Notes: generated from the letters alone by a model not told the origin. 64,000 bases of DNA from Limnohabitans radicicola (GCF_014837235.1 NZ_JACYFT010000001.1:695688-759687); one strand, 5' to 3'. Counted from the first letter of the stretch, positions 46,221 through 55,129 are shown. Translations and numbers: made by a program.

Positions 46221-47180
46221 ATGAGTACGCCCCGCGTTCTGGTGCTGGGTGGCAGCGGCTTTGTGGGCCGTCAGGTGTGCGAGCAGCTGGCCCGGCTGGG
46301 CTGGCAGATCACTGTGCCCACGCGGCGAGCAGCCAACGCCGCCCGCGTGCAAAACCTGCCCGGCCTCACGGTGATCGAAGCCTCGGTCCACAGCCCGGCC
46401 GACCTGGCCCGGCTGATGCCCGGGCACGATGCGGTGGTCAATCTGGTGGCCGTGCTGCACGGCAACGAAGACCGCTTTGAGCAAGTCCACATCACCCTGC
46501 CCGGCCGGATCGCCGACGCCATGCGCCAGGCGGGTGTACAGCGGCTGGTGCACGTCAGTGCGCTGGGCGCCGACCCTCAAGGCCCCTCGATGTACCAGCG
46601 CAGCAAGGCACGGGGCGAGACGGTGCTGCACAGTGCAGGCCTTCAACTGACGGTGCTGCGCCCCAGCGTGATCTTTGGCGCTGAAGACATATTCCTCAAC
46701 CTGTTCGCCGATCTGCAAGCCATGGTACCCGTGATGCCGCTGGCGGGCAGCGGCACGCGCTTTGCACCTGTGTGGGTGGGCGACGTGGCGCGCGCCGTGG
46801 TGGCCTGCCTGCAAAAGCCGGGCACCATCGGCCAAACCTATGAACTCTGTGGCCCTGACGTCATGACCCTGGGCGAGCTGGTGCAACGGGCTGGTCAGTG
46901 GGCCGGCGTCAACCATGGCCGAGGCAGACCGGTGATTGGTTTGCCCATGTGGATGGGTTGGCTGCAGGCCTTGGCCATGGAAATGGCCCCGGGCGAGCCG
47001 CTGATGAGCCGGGACAATCTGGCGTCGATGAAAGTGGACAACATCGCCACAGGCCGATACCCGGGTCTGCAGGCTTTGGGCATCACCGCGGCGTCTGCTG
47101 CAGGCGTCGCCCCCACCTACCTGGGCCACCGTGGCCCGCGCAGCCGATTGAACGGCTGGCGCGCGGGCGCTGGACGCTGA
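46221..47180 (+). CDS. complex I NDUFA9-like NAD(P)H-binding protein (atypical SDR)
   Basis: A 319-residue Rossmann-fold protein beginning V-L-V-L-G-G-S-G-F-V-G-R-Q-V, with NLVAVLHG, LVHVSALGADP, the pseudo-active S-M-Y-Q-R-S-K (Y-x3-K) and LRPSVIFGAEDIFLNLF. This is the branch of atypical SDRs related to mitochondrial NDUFA9 and common in Burkholderiales next to cca and a GST gene. A quinone/NADH-linked or redox-sensing role is presumed but not shown. The ATG starts immediately after the preceding stop. Confidence 0.88.
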   Translation: MSTPRVLVLGGSGFVGRQVCEQLARLGWQITVPTRRAANAARVQNLPGLTVIEASVHSPADLARLMPGHDAVVNLVAVLHGNEDRFEQVHITLPGRIADAMRQAGVQRLVHVSALGADPQGPSMYQRSKARGETVLHSAGLQLTVLRPSVIFGAEDIFLNLFADLQAMVPVMPLAGSGTRFAPVWVGDVARAVVACLQKPGTIGQTYELCGPDVMTLGELVQRAGQWAGVNHGRGRPVIGLPMWMGWLQALAMEMAPGEPLMSRDNLASMKVDNIATGRYPGLQALGITAASAAGVAPTYLGHRGPRSRLNGWRAGAGR

Positions 47181-47249
47181 ACCCCATGGCCAGCCGAGCT
47201 GGCCCGCCATCTCCCGCTAACATGGCGTCTTCCATCATGGGAGAAAACA

Positions 47250-47933
47250 ATGATCCAGCTCTACATCGCCAACAAGAACTACTCGTCCTGGTCCATGCGC
47301 CCCTGGGTGCTGCTGCGGCAGGCGGGCATTGCCTTTGAAGAGGTCTACGTCCGCTTTGACAGCTTTGCGCCCGATTCCCAATTCAAGGCCATGCTCAAGG
47401 ACGTCAACCCCGTGGGCAAAGTGCCTGTGCTGGTGCACGACGGTCTGGCCGTGTGGGACACACTGGCCATCGCGGAATATGTGGCGGAGCAGTTCCCCGA
47501 CAAACAGCTGTGGCCGCAAGACCGCACCGCCCGTGCACGCGCCCGCAGCGTCTGCGCCGAAATGCACAGCGGTTTCACGGGCCTGCGCAGCGCCTGCCCC
47601 ATGAACATCGAGGCGCACCTGCCTGAAATCGGTGCGCTCGCCCTGCGTGACAAACCCGCTGTGCGCGCCGATCTGGAGCGCATCTGCAGCCTGTGGAGCG
47701 GGTTACTCCAAGAACACGGTGGCCCCCTGTTGTTTGGCGACTTCACCGTGGCCGACGCCTACTTTGCCCCGGTGGTCATGCGCCTGAAAACCTACGCCCT
47801 GCCTGTGCCTGCCGAAGTGGCCGCCTACATGGACCGCGTGTGTGCCTTACCGGGCGTGAAGGCCTGGATCGACGAGGCCCTGGCCGAGCAGGACTTCATC
47901 GACTTTGAAGAGCCTTTCCGGGTGGCTCGCTGA
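47250..47933 (+). CDS. glutathione S-transferase family protein
   Basis: A 227-residue GST. N-terminal thioredoxin-like domain with NKNYSSWSMRPWVLLRQAGI (Ser-Ser-W catalytic region), the cis-Pro segment GKVPVLVHDGL and W-D-T-L-A-I-A-E-Y. The C-terminal helical domain has LLFGDFTVADAYFAPVVMR, the N-capping box. Family role: glutathione conjugation or reduction of electrophiles; substrate unknown. GGGAG precedes the ATG. cca follows after 14 bases. Confidence 0.92.
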   Translation: MIQLYIANKNYSSWSMRPWVLLRQAGIAFEEVYVRFDSFAPDSQFKAMLKDVNPVGKVPVLVHDGLAVWDTLAIAEYVAEQFPDKQLWPQDRTARARARSVCAEMHSGFTGLRSACPMNIEAHLPEIGALALRDKPAVRADLERICSLWSGLLQEHGGPLLFGDFTVADAYFAPVVMRLKTYALPVPAEVAAYMDRVCALPGVKAWIDEALAEQDFIDFEEPFRVAR

Positions 47934-47947
47934 GCGAAGCGTTTGAC

Positions 47948-49198
47948 ATGAACGTGTTTGTCGTCGGCGGTGCTGTACGCGATGCCTTGATGGGCCGGAG
48001 CGTCAACGACCGCGACTGGGTGGTGGTGGGCAGCACGCCCGAGGCCATGACCGCGCAAGGCTATGTGCCCGTGGGCAAGGATTTCCCGGTCTTTTTGCAC
48101 CCACAGACCCGGGAGGAATACGCCCTGGCCCGCACCGAGCGCAAAACGGCGCGTGGCTACAAAGGCTTTGCGGTGCAGGCAGCGCCCGATGTCACGCTCG
48201 AAGAAGACCTGGCTCGGCGTGACCTGACGATCAACGCCATGGCCGTGCCGGAGGGAATGGCACACCAGCCCCCCAGCACCTGGGCAAACAACATCGTCGA
48301 CCCCTACAACGGCCAGCGCGACCTGCAGGCCAAGGTGCTGCGACACGTGACCGGAGCCTTTGCCGAAGACCCTGTGCGCATCCTGCGGCTGGCGCGTTTT
48401 GCGGCGCGCTTTGCCGACTTCGAAGTGGCCGATGAAACGATGGCCTTGATGGGCCAGATGGTGGAAAACGGTGAGGTGGACCACCTGGTGCCCGAGCGCG
48501 TCTGGCAGGAGTTGGCCAAAGGCCTGATGGCCGAAAAACCCTCGCGCATGTTCGAGGTGCTGCGCGCATGCGGCGCGCTCAAAGTCTTGCTGCCCGAGCT
48601 GGACCGCCTCTGGGGCGTGCCGCAGCGGGCCGAATACCACCCCGAAATCGACACGGGCGTGCACATGATGCTGGTGATGGACATGGCGGCCAGGCTGAAC
48701 ATGCCGCTGCCCGTGCGCGTGGCCTGTCTGTTCCACGACCTCGGCAAAGGCACCACGCCCGCCGATGTGTTGCCCCGCCACATTGGCCATGAAGGGCGCA
48801 GCGTCAAACTCTTGCTCAAAGTGTGTGATCGCCTGCGCGTGCCCAGCGACTGCAAGGAACTGGCCGAAGTGGTGGCGCGTGAGCACGGCAACATCCACCG
48901 CAGCGCCGAGCTGAACGCCGAGGCCGTGATGCGCCTGCTCGAGCGCTGCGACGCTGTTCGCCAGGCCGAACGCTTTGCGCTGGTGCTGCAAGCCTGCGAA
49001 TGCGATGCGCGGGGGCGGCTGGGTTTTGAAAAGGCGGCTTACCCGCAGGCTGCGCGTTTGCTGCAAGCCCAGCAGGCCGCCTTGTCGGTCGAGACCGCAC
49101 CCATAGCCCAGGCTGCGGCAGCGCAAGGCCTCAAGGGTCAGGAGATCGGCGCACAAATCACCCGAGCCCGGGTGCAGGCCATCGCGCAAGTGCTTTAG
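47948..49198 (+). CDS. cca: CCA-adding tRNA nucleotidyltransferase (multifunctional, with HD domain)
   Basis: A 416-residue enzyme adding or repairing the 3' CCA of tRNA. The N-terminal head has FVVGGAVRDALMGRSVNDRD with the metal-binding Asp pair in the next strand (D-R-D), and ARRDLTINAMAV. It then has the RILRLARFAARFADF RNA-binding neck. The C-terminal HD phosphohydrolase domain includes CLFHDLGKGTTP and HEGRSVKLL, which gives the phosphatase/2',3'-cyclic phosphodiesterase activities of the multifunctional class. Length matches E. coli Cca (412). Confidence 0.96.
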   Translation: MNVFVVGGAVRDALMGRSVNDRDWVVVGSTPEAMTAQGYVPVGKDFPVFLHPQTREEYALARTERKTARGYKGFAVQAAPDVTLEEDLARRDLTINAMAVPEGMAHQPPSTWANNIVDPYNGQRDLQAKVLRHVTGAFAEDPVRILRLARFAARFADFEVADETMALMGQMVENGEVDHLVPERVWQELAKGLMAEKPSRMFEVLRACGALKVLLPELDRLWGVPQRAEYHPEIDTGVHMMLVMDMAARLNMPLPVRVACLFHDLGKGTTPADVLPRHIGHEGRSVKLLLKVCDRLRVPSDCKELAEVVAREHGNIHRSAELNAEAVMRLLERCDAVRQAERFALVLQACECDARGRLGFEKAAYPQAARLLQAQQAALSVETAPIAQAAAAQGLKGQEIGAQITRARVQAIAQVL

Positions 49199-49202
49199 GC
49201 GT

Positions 49203-49649
49203 TCAGAGGTGCGAGCGCGCCCATTGGGCGATGTCTTGCGCCGAGCGGAAAGCCCCCGCCTGACGGGCAACTTCTTTGCCACCAACGAACAAGGCCAACG
49301 TGGGGATGCTCCGGATGTTGAAGCGGGCCGCCAGGGCCTGCGCTTCTTCGGTGTTGAGTTTGGCCAGCCGGATCTGCGGCTCCAGCATGGCCGCGGCCTG
49401 CTCGAAAGCCGGCGCCATCATGCGGCACGGCCCGCACCAGGGGGCCCAGAAATCCACCAGCACGGGGATTTGGCTGCGGCCGATGTGGCGGTCAAAAGAG
49501 GTGGCGTCCAGCGCCAGCGGCTGCCCCTCAAACAGGGCTTGGTGGCAAGCGCCGCAATCGGGGCGGCTGCGCATATCGGCCACACGCACCCGGTTGGTGG
49601 TGTGGCAATGCGGACAAACGATGTGCGAGGACTCGGCGGTGGCGGTCAT
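49203..49649 (-). CDS. trxC: thioredoxin 2
   Basis: A 148-residue TrxC-type thioredoxin. The N-terminal zinc-ribbon has two CxxC pairs (IVCPHCHTTN and PDCGACH), which distinguish TrxC from TrxA. The thioredoxin domain has the W-C-G-P-C active site in DFWAPWCGPCRMMAP and the cis-Pro loop RSIPTLALF. It reduces protein disulfides in the cytoplasm and is often part of the oxidative-stress response. ATG at 49649 chosen, where the ribbon begins; upstream codons are in the gap to infA. It converges with cca (4-base gap). Confidence 0.95.
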   Translation of the reverse strand: MTATAESSHIVCPHCHTTNRVRVADMRSRPDCGACHQALFEGQPLALDATSFDRHIGRSQIPVLVDFWAPWCGPCRMMAPAFEQAAAMLEPQIRLAKLNTEEAQALAARFNIRSIPTLALFVGGKEVARQAGAFRSAQDIAQWARSHL

Positions 49650-49738
49650 GAAAACCCTTTGTGGTCTCACCCCAGTTGGGGGCCATGCCCACCGCTTCAA
49701 GCCCGATCCTTGGGCAGCTTGCGCTGCCCACCCGGGAA

Positions 49739-49993
49739 TCAGCGGGGTGTACGGGGCGCCATGGGCGGGCGGCCAGCCAGGTGACGGAAGCTGATGCGGC
49801 CCTTGCTCAGGTCATAGGGCGACAGCTCCAGTGTCACGCGGTCACCCGCCAGGATGCGGATGTGGTTCTTACGCATCTTGCCTGCGGAGTACGCAATCAA
49901 TTGGTGGCCGTTGTCCAGCGTCACGCGAAAACGCGTATCGGGCAACACTTCGTTGACCACGCCCATCAATTCAATGAGTTCTTCTTTTGCCAT
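49739..49993 (-). CDS. infA: translation initiation factor IF-1 (C-terminally extended paralogue)
   Basis: An 84-residue S1/OB-fold protein: [59 protein letters not shown]. It matches IF-1 over the full length but has about 12 extra residues ([13 protein letters not shown]) rich in Pro/Arg. In Burkholderiales an extended IF-1 is commonly found away from the ribosomal protein cluster, in addition to the standard 72-residue one. It binds the 30S A site during initiation. It lies 15 bases after a small hypothetical gene on the same strand. Confidence 0.93.
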   Translation of the reverse strand: MAKEELIELMGVVNEVLPDTRFRVTLDNGHQLIAYSAGKMRKNHIRILAGDRVTLELSPYDLSKGRISFRHLAGRPPMAPRTPR

Positions 49994-50008
49994 TTAAAAA
50001 GGTCTTTC

Positions 50009-50260
50009 TCAAAACACAATCGGTTTGGATGTCTGGCGCTCTACCCAGAGCACGCCTTCGTCGAGGGCGTACTGGCTGGCGGCGGCAGGCGTCGCAAATT
50101 CGGGCACAAACCGCATCACACGGTCGGTGCTGGCGCTGCCGTGGCCACTGGCCACTGACACTTGCGCGCCAAAAGTTCCATTGGGCAAAGCCCTGGAACA
50201 CGGTTCAATACGGTACTTGCCCATCGCAACGGGCTTGTGAAAACAAGGATGAATCGACAT
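50009..50260 (-). CDS. small hypothetical protein upstream of infA
   Basis: An 83-residue frame (71 residues if started at the ATG at 50224). The sequence from G-K-Y-R-I-E-P-C onward (ALPNGTFGAQVSVASG, FVPEFATPAAASQYALDEG) looks like a compact alpha/beta protein with regular charge pattern. Similar small proteins occur beside infA in related genomes, as far as I recall. No motif allows a function. Neither start has a good Shine-Dalgarno site. Its closeness to infA (15 bases) suggests one transcript, with the structured 50261-50624 stretch as possible leader. Confidence 0.6.
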   Translation of the reverse strand: MSIHPCFHKPVAMGKYRIEPCSRALPNGTFGAQVSVASGHGSASTDRVMRFVPEFATPAAASQYALDEGVLWVERQTSKPIVF

Positions 50261-50624
50261 GGATTTTATCTAATGGAGGAGAAGCCACCGATTTCGCCGT
50301 TTTCGGCGATGGCGCATGGCTCGGGTTTTGGCATGTCCTCGTGCCAAAAACGCCCCCGATGGACGGCCCCGCAGGCACCGCCGAAGCGCCTCACCGTGCA
50401 GAGGTGCGCGCCAAAAGGAAGCAAAAAATCGCCTGTGCCGTCTCTGCAAAGAGCACAGCGAGCGATGGGCACAGTGGAGGACAAGACTGGCATCCCTCTG
50501 CCGGGATGCGCTATCGGCTCGTGAAGAGCAAGATGGGCATAAGTCGCCAATGGCGTGCACGCACTGTAACACGTTGGGCCGCAGCCTGCCGAAACCGCTC
50601 CAGTTCCGCGCTCAAAACAACGCG
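50261..50624. other. 364-base intergenic stretch with strong stem-loops, no convincing gene
   Basis: Three hairpins are visible: CGCCG-TTTT-CGGCG (50295-50308), TTTTGGCA-8-TGCCAAAA (50326-50349, perfect 8-bp stem) and GCATCCC-6-GGGATGC near 50490-50510. None is followed by a clean T-tract. Reading frames here on both strands (for example minus-strand to the stop at 50266, plus-strand from 50273) have no recognisable protein character. It may be a structured 5' leader of the infA transcript, a small RNA, or decayed sequence. It is not RNase P RNA, tmRNA or 6S RNA by the motifs I know. Confidence 0.45.
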
Positions 50625-50819
50625 TCAGAGCCAGCGCGCGATGGCCGCCGCCAGCAGGCTCAGCAGCAAGGTGCTGGCCAATGGAATGAACCACTCCCGT
50701 CCGAACAGCCGAAAGCGGATGTCGCCCGGCAAACGGCCAAACCCCAGCTTTTGCAGCCAGGGCTGCAGGCCACTGAAGATGATCAGGGCCAGGAAGGTGA
50801 CGATCAGCCAGCGGAACAT
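50625..50819 (-). CDS. DUF2905-family small membrane protein
   Basis: A 64-residue protein with two hydrophobic helices (FRWLIVTFLALIIFSGL and FIPLASTLLLSLLAAAIARWL) flanking the diagnostic L-G-F-G-R-L-P-G-D-I-R loop of DUF2905. Inner-membrane location expected; function unknown. It begins 11 bases downstream of the MidA-like methyltransferase gene on the same strand, as often seen in Burkholderiales. Confidence 0.88.
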   Translation of the reverse strand: MFRWLIVTFLALIIFSGLQPWLQKLGFGRLPGDIRFRLFGREWFIPLASTLLLSLLAAAIARWL

Positions 50820-50830
50820 GGTTTAGCGCC

Positions 50831-51931
50831 TCAGAGGCGGTGACTGCGGTCGCCCGTGGCAAAGCCTTGGGCAGACCAGTCATCGCCCGTGGCCAAGCCC
50901 ACCACTTTGAACAGCTCACCCATTTCGTGCTCGTTGACCAGGCGCTGTGCCTGGCTGCGCTCGGCCAGCGTGTTGGCCGCCATGCGTTCGGCCAAACCCA
51001 GGTTCAGCAAAAACCTGGCCTGCGAGGTGTAGCCCAGCACCTGCAGCCCGGCGTTTTGCCCGGCCAGGGCCACCCCAGTGAAGTTCACATGGGCGGTGAT
51101 GTCTTTCTGGCCCACCGCCACCAGCGGGTCGGGGTCGGCCTGGTGCAGCTGGTGGCACATGACGGTGCCCATGTGGCGCTGGGGGTGGAAGTATTCGCGC
51201 TCGGGAAAGCCGTAATCCAGAAAAAACGCGGCACCGCCTTGGCCAGCCAGCAAGCGCTCGGCCAGGCTGGCCATGAAGGCCTCGGCCTGTGGATGGATTT
51301 CGGTCAGGTAGTCGTGCTCGCCGTCCACATCCAGCGGCGGGCGCAAATCGGTCGGGCGGTCTTCCCAGGCGAAAGCATCGCCCTGCACCACCACACCGCG
51401 CTCGTGCCAGACACCCCCCGTGCGCTGCAAGAGCTGTACAGGCATGGCGTCGAGCACCTCGTTGCCGACCACCACGCCGTCCATGGCGTCTGGCCAGGCG
51501 TCCAGCCAGCGCACCTTGTGGGCGTGGGCCTGGAGCGTCTGAGCCTGGCGCTCGCGCAGGGTGCCCGACAGGTCGATGATGGTGTAGCGCTCAACGGCGT
51601 CACCCAGGCTGTCCAGCAGCTGCAAGGCCAAAGCGCCCGTGCCGGCACCGAACTCCCAGACCTCGGATGTGCCCGTGGCCTGCAGGGCCTGCTGCACCTG
51701 CACCGCCAGGGTCTGGCCAAACAGGGGCGTGAGGCCCGGCGCGGTCACAAAATCGCTGCCACTGGCGGGCATGGCCCCGAACTTTTGCAGGCGGTTGGTG
51801 TAGTAACCCAGGCCCGGCTCGTACAGCGCCATGGCCATGAAGCGGTCAAAGCCGATCCAGCCGCCCGCTTGGGCGATGGCGTGCTGGATGCGCTGGGTCA
51901 GCTCAAAGGAGAGTGGGGATGCGTCGGTCAC
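50831..51931 (-). CDS. SAM-dependent methyltransferase, MidA/NDUFAF7-like
   Basis: A 366-residue protein of the DUF185/MidA family, homologous to mitochondrial NDUFAF7 that methylates an arginine of complex I. Seen: GGWIGFDRFMAMALYEPGLG, then SAM motif VWEFGAGTGALALQLLD, GVVVGNEVLDAMPV and FFLDYGFPEREYFHPQR. The start is taken as GTG at 51931, because V-T-D-A-S-P-L begins family-like sequence and no suitable ATG exists downstream; the ribosome-binding site is weak. In bacteria the substrate is not established. Divergent from folM across 103 bases. Confidence 0.87.
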   Translation of the reverse strand: MTDASPLSFELTQRIQHAIAQAGGWIGFDRFMAMALYEPGLGYYTNRLQKFGAMPASGSDFVTAPGLTPLFGQTLAVQVQQALQATGTSEVWEFGAGTGALALQLLDSLGDAVERYTIIDLSGTLRERQAQTLQAHAHKVRWLDAWPDAMDGVVVGNEVLDAMPVQLLQRTGGVWHERGVVVQGDAFAWEDRPTDLRPPLDVDGEHDYLTEIHPQAEAFMASLAERLLAGQGGAAFFLDYGFPEREYFHPQRHMGTVMCHQLHQADPDPLVAVGQKDITAHVNFTGVALAGQNAGLQVLGYTSQARFLLNLGLAERMAANTLAERSQAQRLVNEHEMGELFKVVGLATGDDWSAQGFATGDRSHRL

Positions 51932-52034
51932 GCCGCGATTATCCTTGCTCCGCGCTGCAGGGAAGCCCTGCCCCGGCAAGCGAAAAGCCCATCGCCGATA
52001 ATTGCGCCAACTTTCACCCCACCCGGGCATCACC

Positions 52035-52808
52035 TTGAAACACGTTCTGATCACTGGCGGCGCGCTGCGTCTGGGCGCGGCCCTGTGCCGGGCCTTTGCG
52101 CAGGCAGGCTGGCAGGTCTGGTGTCACTACCAGCGCTCGGCTGAAGCCGCCCGGGCCCTGCAGGCCGAGCTGCAAGCCCAGGGCGCCGATGTGCGGCTGG
52201 TGCAGGCCGACCTGGGCCAGAGCGACGACGTGCAGCGGATGATCGACCACATCGGCCAGGCCACCGGGGCGCTGGATTGCCTGGTGAACAACGCCTCGCT
52301 GTTCGAGCCCGACACCGGTGCGGCAATGGACCTGAACGGCACCCGCCAGCAGCTCGAAGTCAACCTGATCGCCCCGCTGTCGCTGGCCTCGCTGATGGCC
52401 CGGCAAGCCGCCCCTGACGCCACACCCGGCCAGCGCAGCGTGGTCCATGTGCTGGACCAGAAGGTGTTCAACCTGAACCCGGACTATTTCTCGTACACCG
52501 TCTCCAAACTGGCGCTGGAGCGTTCGGTGGCCCTGCAGGCGCAGGCCCTGGCCCCATTGCGGGTGTGTGGCGTGGCGCCGGGCCTGATGTTTTTGAGTGG
52601 CCCTCAAACCCAAGAAAACTTTGACCGCGCCAGCCGCGTGAACCTGCTGCGCCAGCCGATCGACCCGGCGCAGGTGGCGGCGACTTGCGTGTTCCTGGCG
52701 CAAAACCCCTGCATCACTGGCACGACGGTGTGCGTAGACAATGGCCAGCACCTGGTGCCTCTGGAGCGTGATGTGATGTTCCTGGCCGACAAGAAAGACG
52801 CCCCATGA
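52035..52808 (+). CDS. FolM-type SDR (dihydromonapterin/dihydrofolate reductase-like)
   Basis: A 257-residue SDR beginning K-H-V-L-I-T-G-G-A-L-R-L-G (the T-G-G-A-x-R-x-G fingerprint of FolM/pteridine reductases). It has NNAS, a YFSYTVSKLALERSVALQAQ catalytic Y-x3-K block and VCGVAPGLMFLSG. No ATG fits the N-terminus; a TTG at 52035 gives the family-typical start (another TTG at 52002 would add 11 residues). The gene overlaps the first folB by 4 bases, which supports a pterin role: NADPH reduction of dihydromonapterin or dihydrofolate. Confidence 0.84.
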   Translation: MKHVLITGGALRLGAALCRAFAQAGWQVWCHYQRSAEAARALQAELQAQGADVRLVQADLGQSDDVQRMIDHIGQATGALDCLVNNASLFEPDTGAAMDLNGTRQQLEVNLIAPLSLASLMARQAAPDATPGQRSVVHVLDQKVFNLNPDYFSYTVSKLALERSVALQAQALAPLRVCGVAPGLMFLSGPQTQENFDRASRVNLLRQPIDPAQVAATCVFLAQNPCITGTTVCVDNGQHLVPLERDVMFLADKKDAP

Positions 52809-53200
52809 GCGATGTGCTGAACCACCTGGCGCTGCATTGCCGCCGCCTGTTCTTGCGCAACCACACGGTGGACGTGCGCATCGGCGCGCACGACTTTGAA
52901 AAACACGCCCCCCAGCGCATCGTCTTCAATGTGGAACTGTTCGTGCCCTACAGCGCCTCCACCCCCACGCAAGACGACCTGGCCGAGGTGGTGGACTACG
53001 ACTTCATCCGCGAAGTGATCGCCCGGCGTGTGGCCCAGGGCCACATCGTGCTGCAAGAGACTTTGTGTGACGACCTGATGCGCGAGTTGATCGCGCACCC
53101 GCAGGTGCAGGCGGTGCGCCTGTCCACCTGCAAACCCGATGTGTACCCGGATTGCGAAGGCGTCGGGGTCGAAATCTTCCAGACCAAACTCCCGACATGA
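52805..53200 (+). CDS. dihydroneopterin aldolase-family protein (first of two)
   Basis: A 131-residue FolB-type protein. Active-site equivalents appear present: Glu in IGAHDFEKHAPQRIVFNVEL, Tyr in VDYDFIREVI, Glu in VLQETLCDDLMREL, Lys in STCKPDVYPDCEGVGV. The family converts dihydroneopterin to 6-hydroxymethyl-dihydropterin in folate synthesis. It overlaps folM at its start and the second folB at its stop (both ATGA-like), so three pterin genes are translationally coupled. Which of the two copies is the main folate enzyme is not clear. Confidence 0.87.
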   Translation: MSDVLNHLALHCRRLFLRNHTVDVRIGAHDFEKHAPQRIVFNVELFVPYSASTPTQDDLAEVVDYDFIREVIARRVAQGHIVLQETLCDDLMRELIAHPQVQAVRLSTCKPDVYPDCEGVGVEIFQTKLPT

Positions 53201-53568
53201 AAACCCCTGCCGGACACCAGACCCTGGAGCTGACCGGTTTGCGCTTTGACGCCAACCTGGGCATCCTGGAACACGAAAAAACCGACCCGCAACCCATCCA
53301 GGTCGATGCCGAGCTCAACTTGGGCACACAGCCCCTGCTGCCCAGCGACGACGACATCAACGCCGTGCTGGACTACCGCAAGGTGCGCAAAATCATCATC
53401 GACGAATGCACGGCCGAGCACATCAACCTGCTGGAAACGCTGATCGGCAAACTCTCGAACCGCCTGATGCAGCTGCCCGGCGTGCTGGGTGTGCGCGTCA
53501 AGATCGCCAAACTTGAAATTTTTGAAGACTGCGAAGTGGCCATTCGCATGGAAACCGGACAGTGGTGA
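53197..53568 (+). CDS. dihydroneopterin aldolase-family protein (second of two)
   Basis: A 123-residue FolB paralogue, quite different in sequence from the first copy: [20 protein letters not shown], then [31 protein letters not shown] and [19 protein letters not shown]. The Glu, Tyr, Glu and Lys equivalents can be aligned, but the Lys is followed by Leu instead of the usual Pro (A-K-L against K-P). It may have changed activity, for instance as an epimerase or dihydromonapterin-specific enzyme paired with FolM. ttcA follows after 5 bases. Confidence 0.85.
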   Translation: MKTPAGHQTLELTGLRFDANLGILEHEKTDPQPIQVDAELNLGTQPLLPSDDDINAVLDYRKVRKIIIDECTAEHINLLETLIGKLSNRLMQLPGVLGVRVKIAKLEIFEDCEVAIRMETGQW

Positions 53569-53573
53569 AACCC

Positions 53574-54506
53574 ATGAACACAGCAAGCGAGAACACCTGG
53601 GTCGATGCCGAAGCGGCCGACGCCGCCAAAGCCGCCAAGATCGAACGCGAAACCCACAAGCTCGAAAAGCGCCTGTGCCGCCAGATGGGCCAAGCCATCA
53701 GCGACTTCAACCTGATCGAAGCCGGAGACCGCATCATGGTCTGCATGTCGGGTGGCAAAGACAGCTACGGCATGCTGGACATCCTGCTCAAGATGAAGGC
53801 CCGCGCCCCAGTGGACTTCGAGCTGGTGGCGGTCAACCTGGACCAGAAGCAACCGGGCTTTCCGGCCGAAGTGCTGCCCAACTACCTGCAGGGCCTGGGC
53901 GTGGAATTCCACATCGAGACGCAGGACACCTACTCCATCGTCAAGGACAAGATCCCCGAAGGCAAGACCATGTGCAGCCTGTGCTCGCGCCTGCGCCGCG
54001 GCATCCTGTACCGCGTGGCGCGTGAACTCAAGTGCAACAAGCTCGCGCTGGGCCACCACCGAGACGACATGCTGCAGACCTTCTTCCTGAACATGTTCTT
54101 TGGCGGCAAGCTCAAGGGCATGCCCCCCAAACTAGTCAGCGACAACGGCGAGTTCATGGTGATCCGCCCGCTGGCCTACGTGGCCGAGTCCGACCTGATC
54201 CGTTGGGCAGAGCACCGACAGTTCCCCATCATCCCGTGCACCCTGTGCGGCAGCCAGGAAAACCTGCAACGCCTGCAGGTGGGCAACATGCTGCGCGAGT
54301 GGCAAAAGAAGCACCCTGGGCGCATTGAAAACATGTTTGCCGCCCTGCAAAATGTGGTGCCTTCGCACCTGATGGACGCCGGGCTGCACGACTTCAAGAA
54401 CCTGCAGATCACGGGCATCGCCTCCGATGACGGCGACAAGGCTTTTGACGAAGAAGAGTTCAAGGAAGCCTCGCTGCCGGGCATTCAGGTGATTTCGATT
54501 GGCTGA
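53574..54506 (+). CDS. ttcA: tRNA 2-thiocytidine(32) synthetase
   Basis: A 310-residue PP-loop ATPase that thiolates cytidine 32 of certain tRNAs using a 4Fe-4S cluster. The PP-loop is [14 protein letters not shown]. The cluster Cys pair is C-S-L-C in [12 protein letters not shown], with the third Cys in [37 protein letters not shown] is also typical. ATG at 53574 fits the family start ([12 protein letters not shown]). Clustering with folB/folM is recurrent in Burkholderiales. Confidence 0.96.
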   Translation: MNTASENTWVDAEAADAAKAAKIERETHKLEKRLCRQMGQAISDFNLIEAGDRIMVCMSGGKDSYGMLDILLKMKARAPVDFELVAVNLDQKQPGFPAEVLPNYLQGLGVEFHIETQDTYSIVKDKIPEGKTMCSLCSRLRRGILYRVARELKCNKLALGHHRDDMLQTFFLNMFFGGKLKGMPPKLVSDNGEFMVIRPLAYVAESDLIRWAEHRQFPIIPCTLCGSQENLQRLQVGNMLREWQKKHPGRIENMFAALQNVVPSHLMDAGLHDFKNLQITGIASDDGDKAFDEEEFKEASLPGIQVISIG

Positions 54507-54523
54507 CCTTTCTGGAGAGACGC

Positions 54524-55129
54524 ATGAAACGCATGGCTGCACTGTTCCTGATCGCATCCGCCCTGTTGCTGACGGGCTGCGCCACCACCCGCACGGTCAG
54601 CAGCCAGGTCACTGCCGTGGCCACTGTGCCTGCTGGCGCACAGCTGCAAGGCGCCAAGTACCGTTTTGAACGCTTGCCGTTGCAGGCCCACAACCCCGAA
54701 GCGGGGCTGGCCGAGCAGCAAGCCGAGCAAGCCCTCGCCGCCGTGGGCCTGGTGCGCGACGATGCACAGGCCCAGCTGAGCGTGCTGGTTGGATTTCAAA
54801 GCGCGCAGTACGTCTACGACCCCTCGGGTCGGCTGGGCGCCTACCCCTGGCGGCCGTATGGCGCCTTGGGTTTTGGGCGCGGCGGCCCGTTTGGCTACCA
54901 CTGGGGCGTGGGCATGAACACCCCGCCGATGACCGACTACCGCCGCGAAGTCAGCCTGATCTTGCGCGACCTGCGCACAGGCCAGGTGGTCTATGAAACA
55001 CGCGCCAGCCACTACGGCGTCTGGCGTGACAGCGAGGCGATTTTCGCCACCCTGTTCAAAGCGGCATTGGCCAACTTCCCCAACCCGCCTGCCGGCGTGC
55101 AGCGGGTGAACATTGACATCCCCAACTGA
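54524..55129 (+). CDS. DUF4136-type lipoprotein
   Basis: A 201-residue lipoprotein with lipobox ASALLLTGCATT. The following region (YRFERLPLQAHNPEAGLAEQ, then E-Q-A-L-A-A-V-G-L-V) and the C-terminal V-S-L-I-L-R-D-L-R-T-G-Q-V-V-Y-E-T-R-A strand pattern match DUF4136. A Gly/Tyr/Pro-rich middle (residues about 105-130) may be a surface loop. GGAGAG precedes the ATG. Function unknown; outer-membrane location likely. The phosphatase gene follows after 4 bases. Confidence 0.83.
   Translation: MKRMAALFLIASALLLTGCATTRTVSSQVTAVATVPAGAQLQGAKYRFERLPLQAHNPEAGLAEQQAEQALAAVGLVRDDAQAQLSVLVGFQSAQYVYDPSGRLGAYPWRPYGALGFGRGGPFGYHWGVGMNTPPMTDYRREVSLILRDLRTGQVVYETRASHYGVWRDSEAIFATLFKAALANFPNPPAGVQRVNIDIPN

Noticed and set aside
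50266-50919. 217-codon minus-strand frame over the DUF2905 gene and the structured gap
   Set aside because: It overlaps the well-supported DUF2905 gene in another frame and shows no domain; the part inside the gap has no recognisable motif either.
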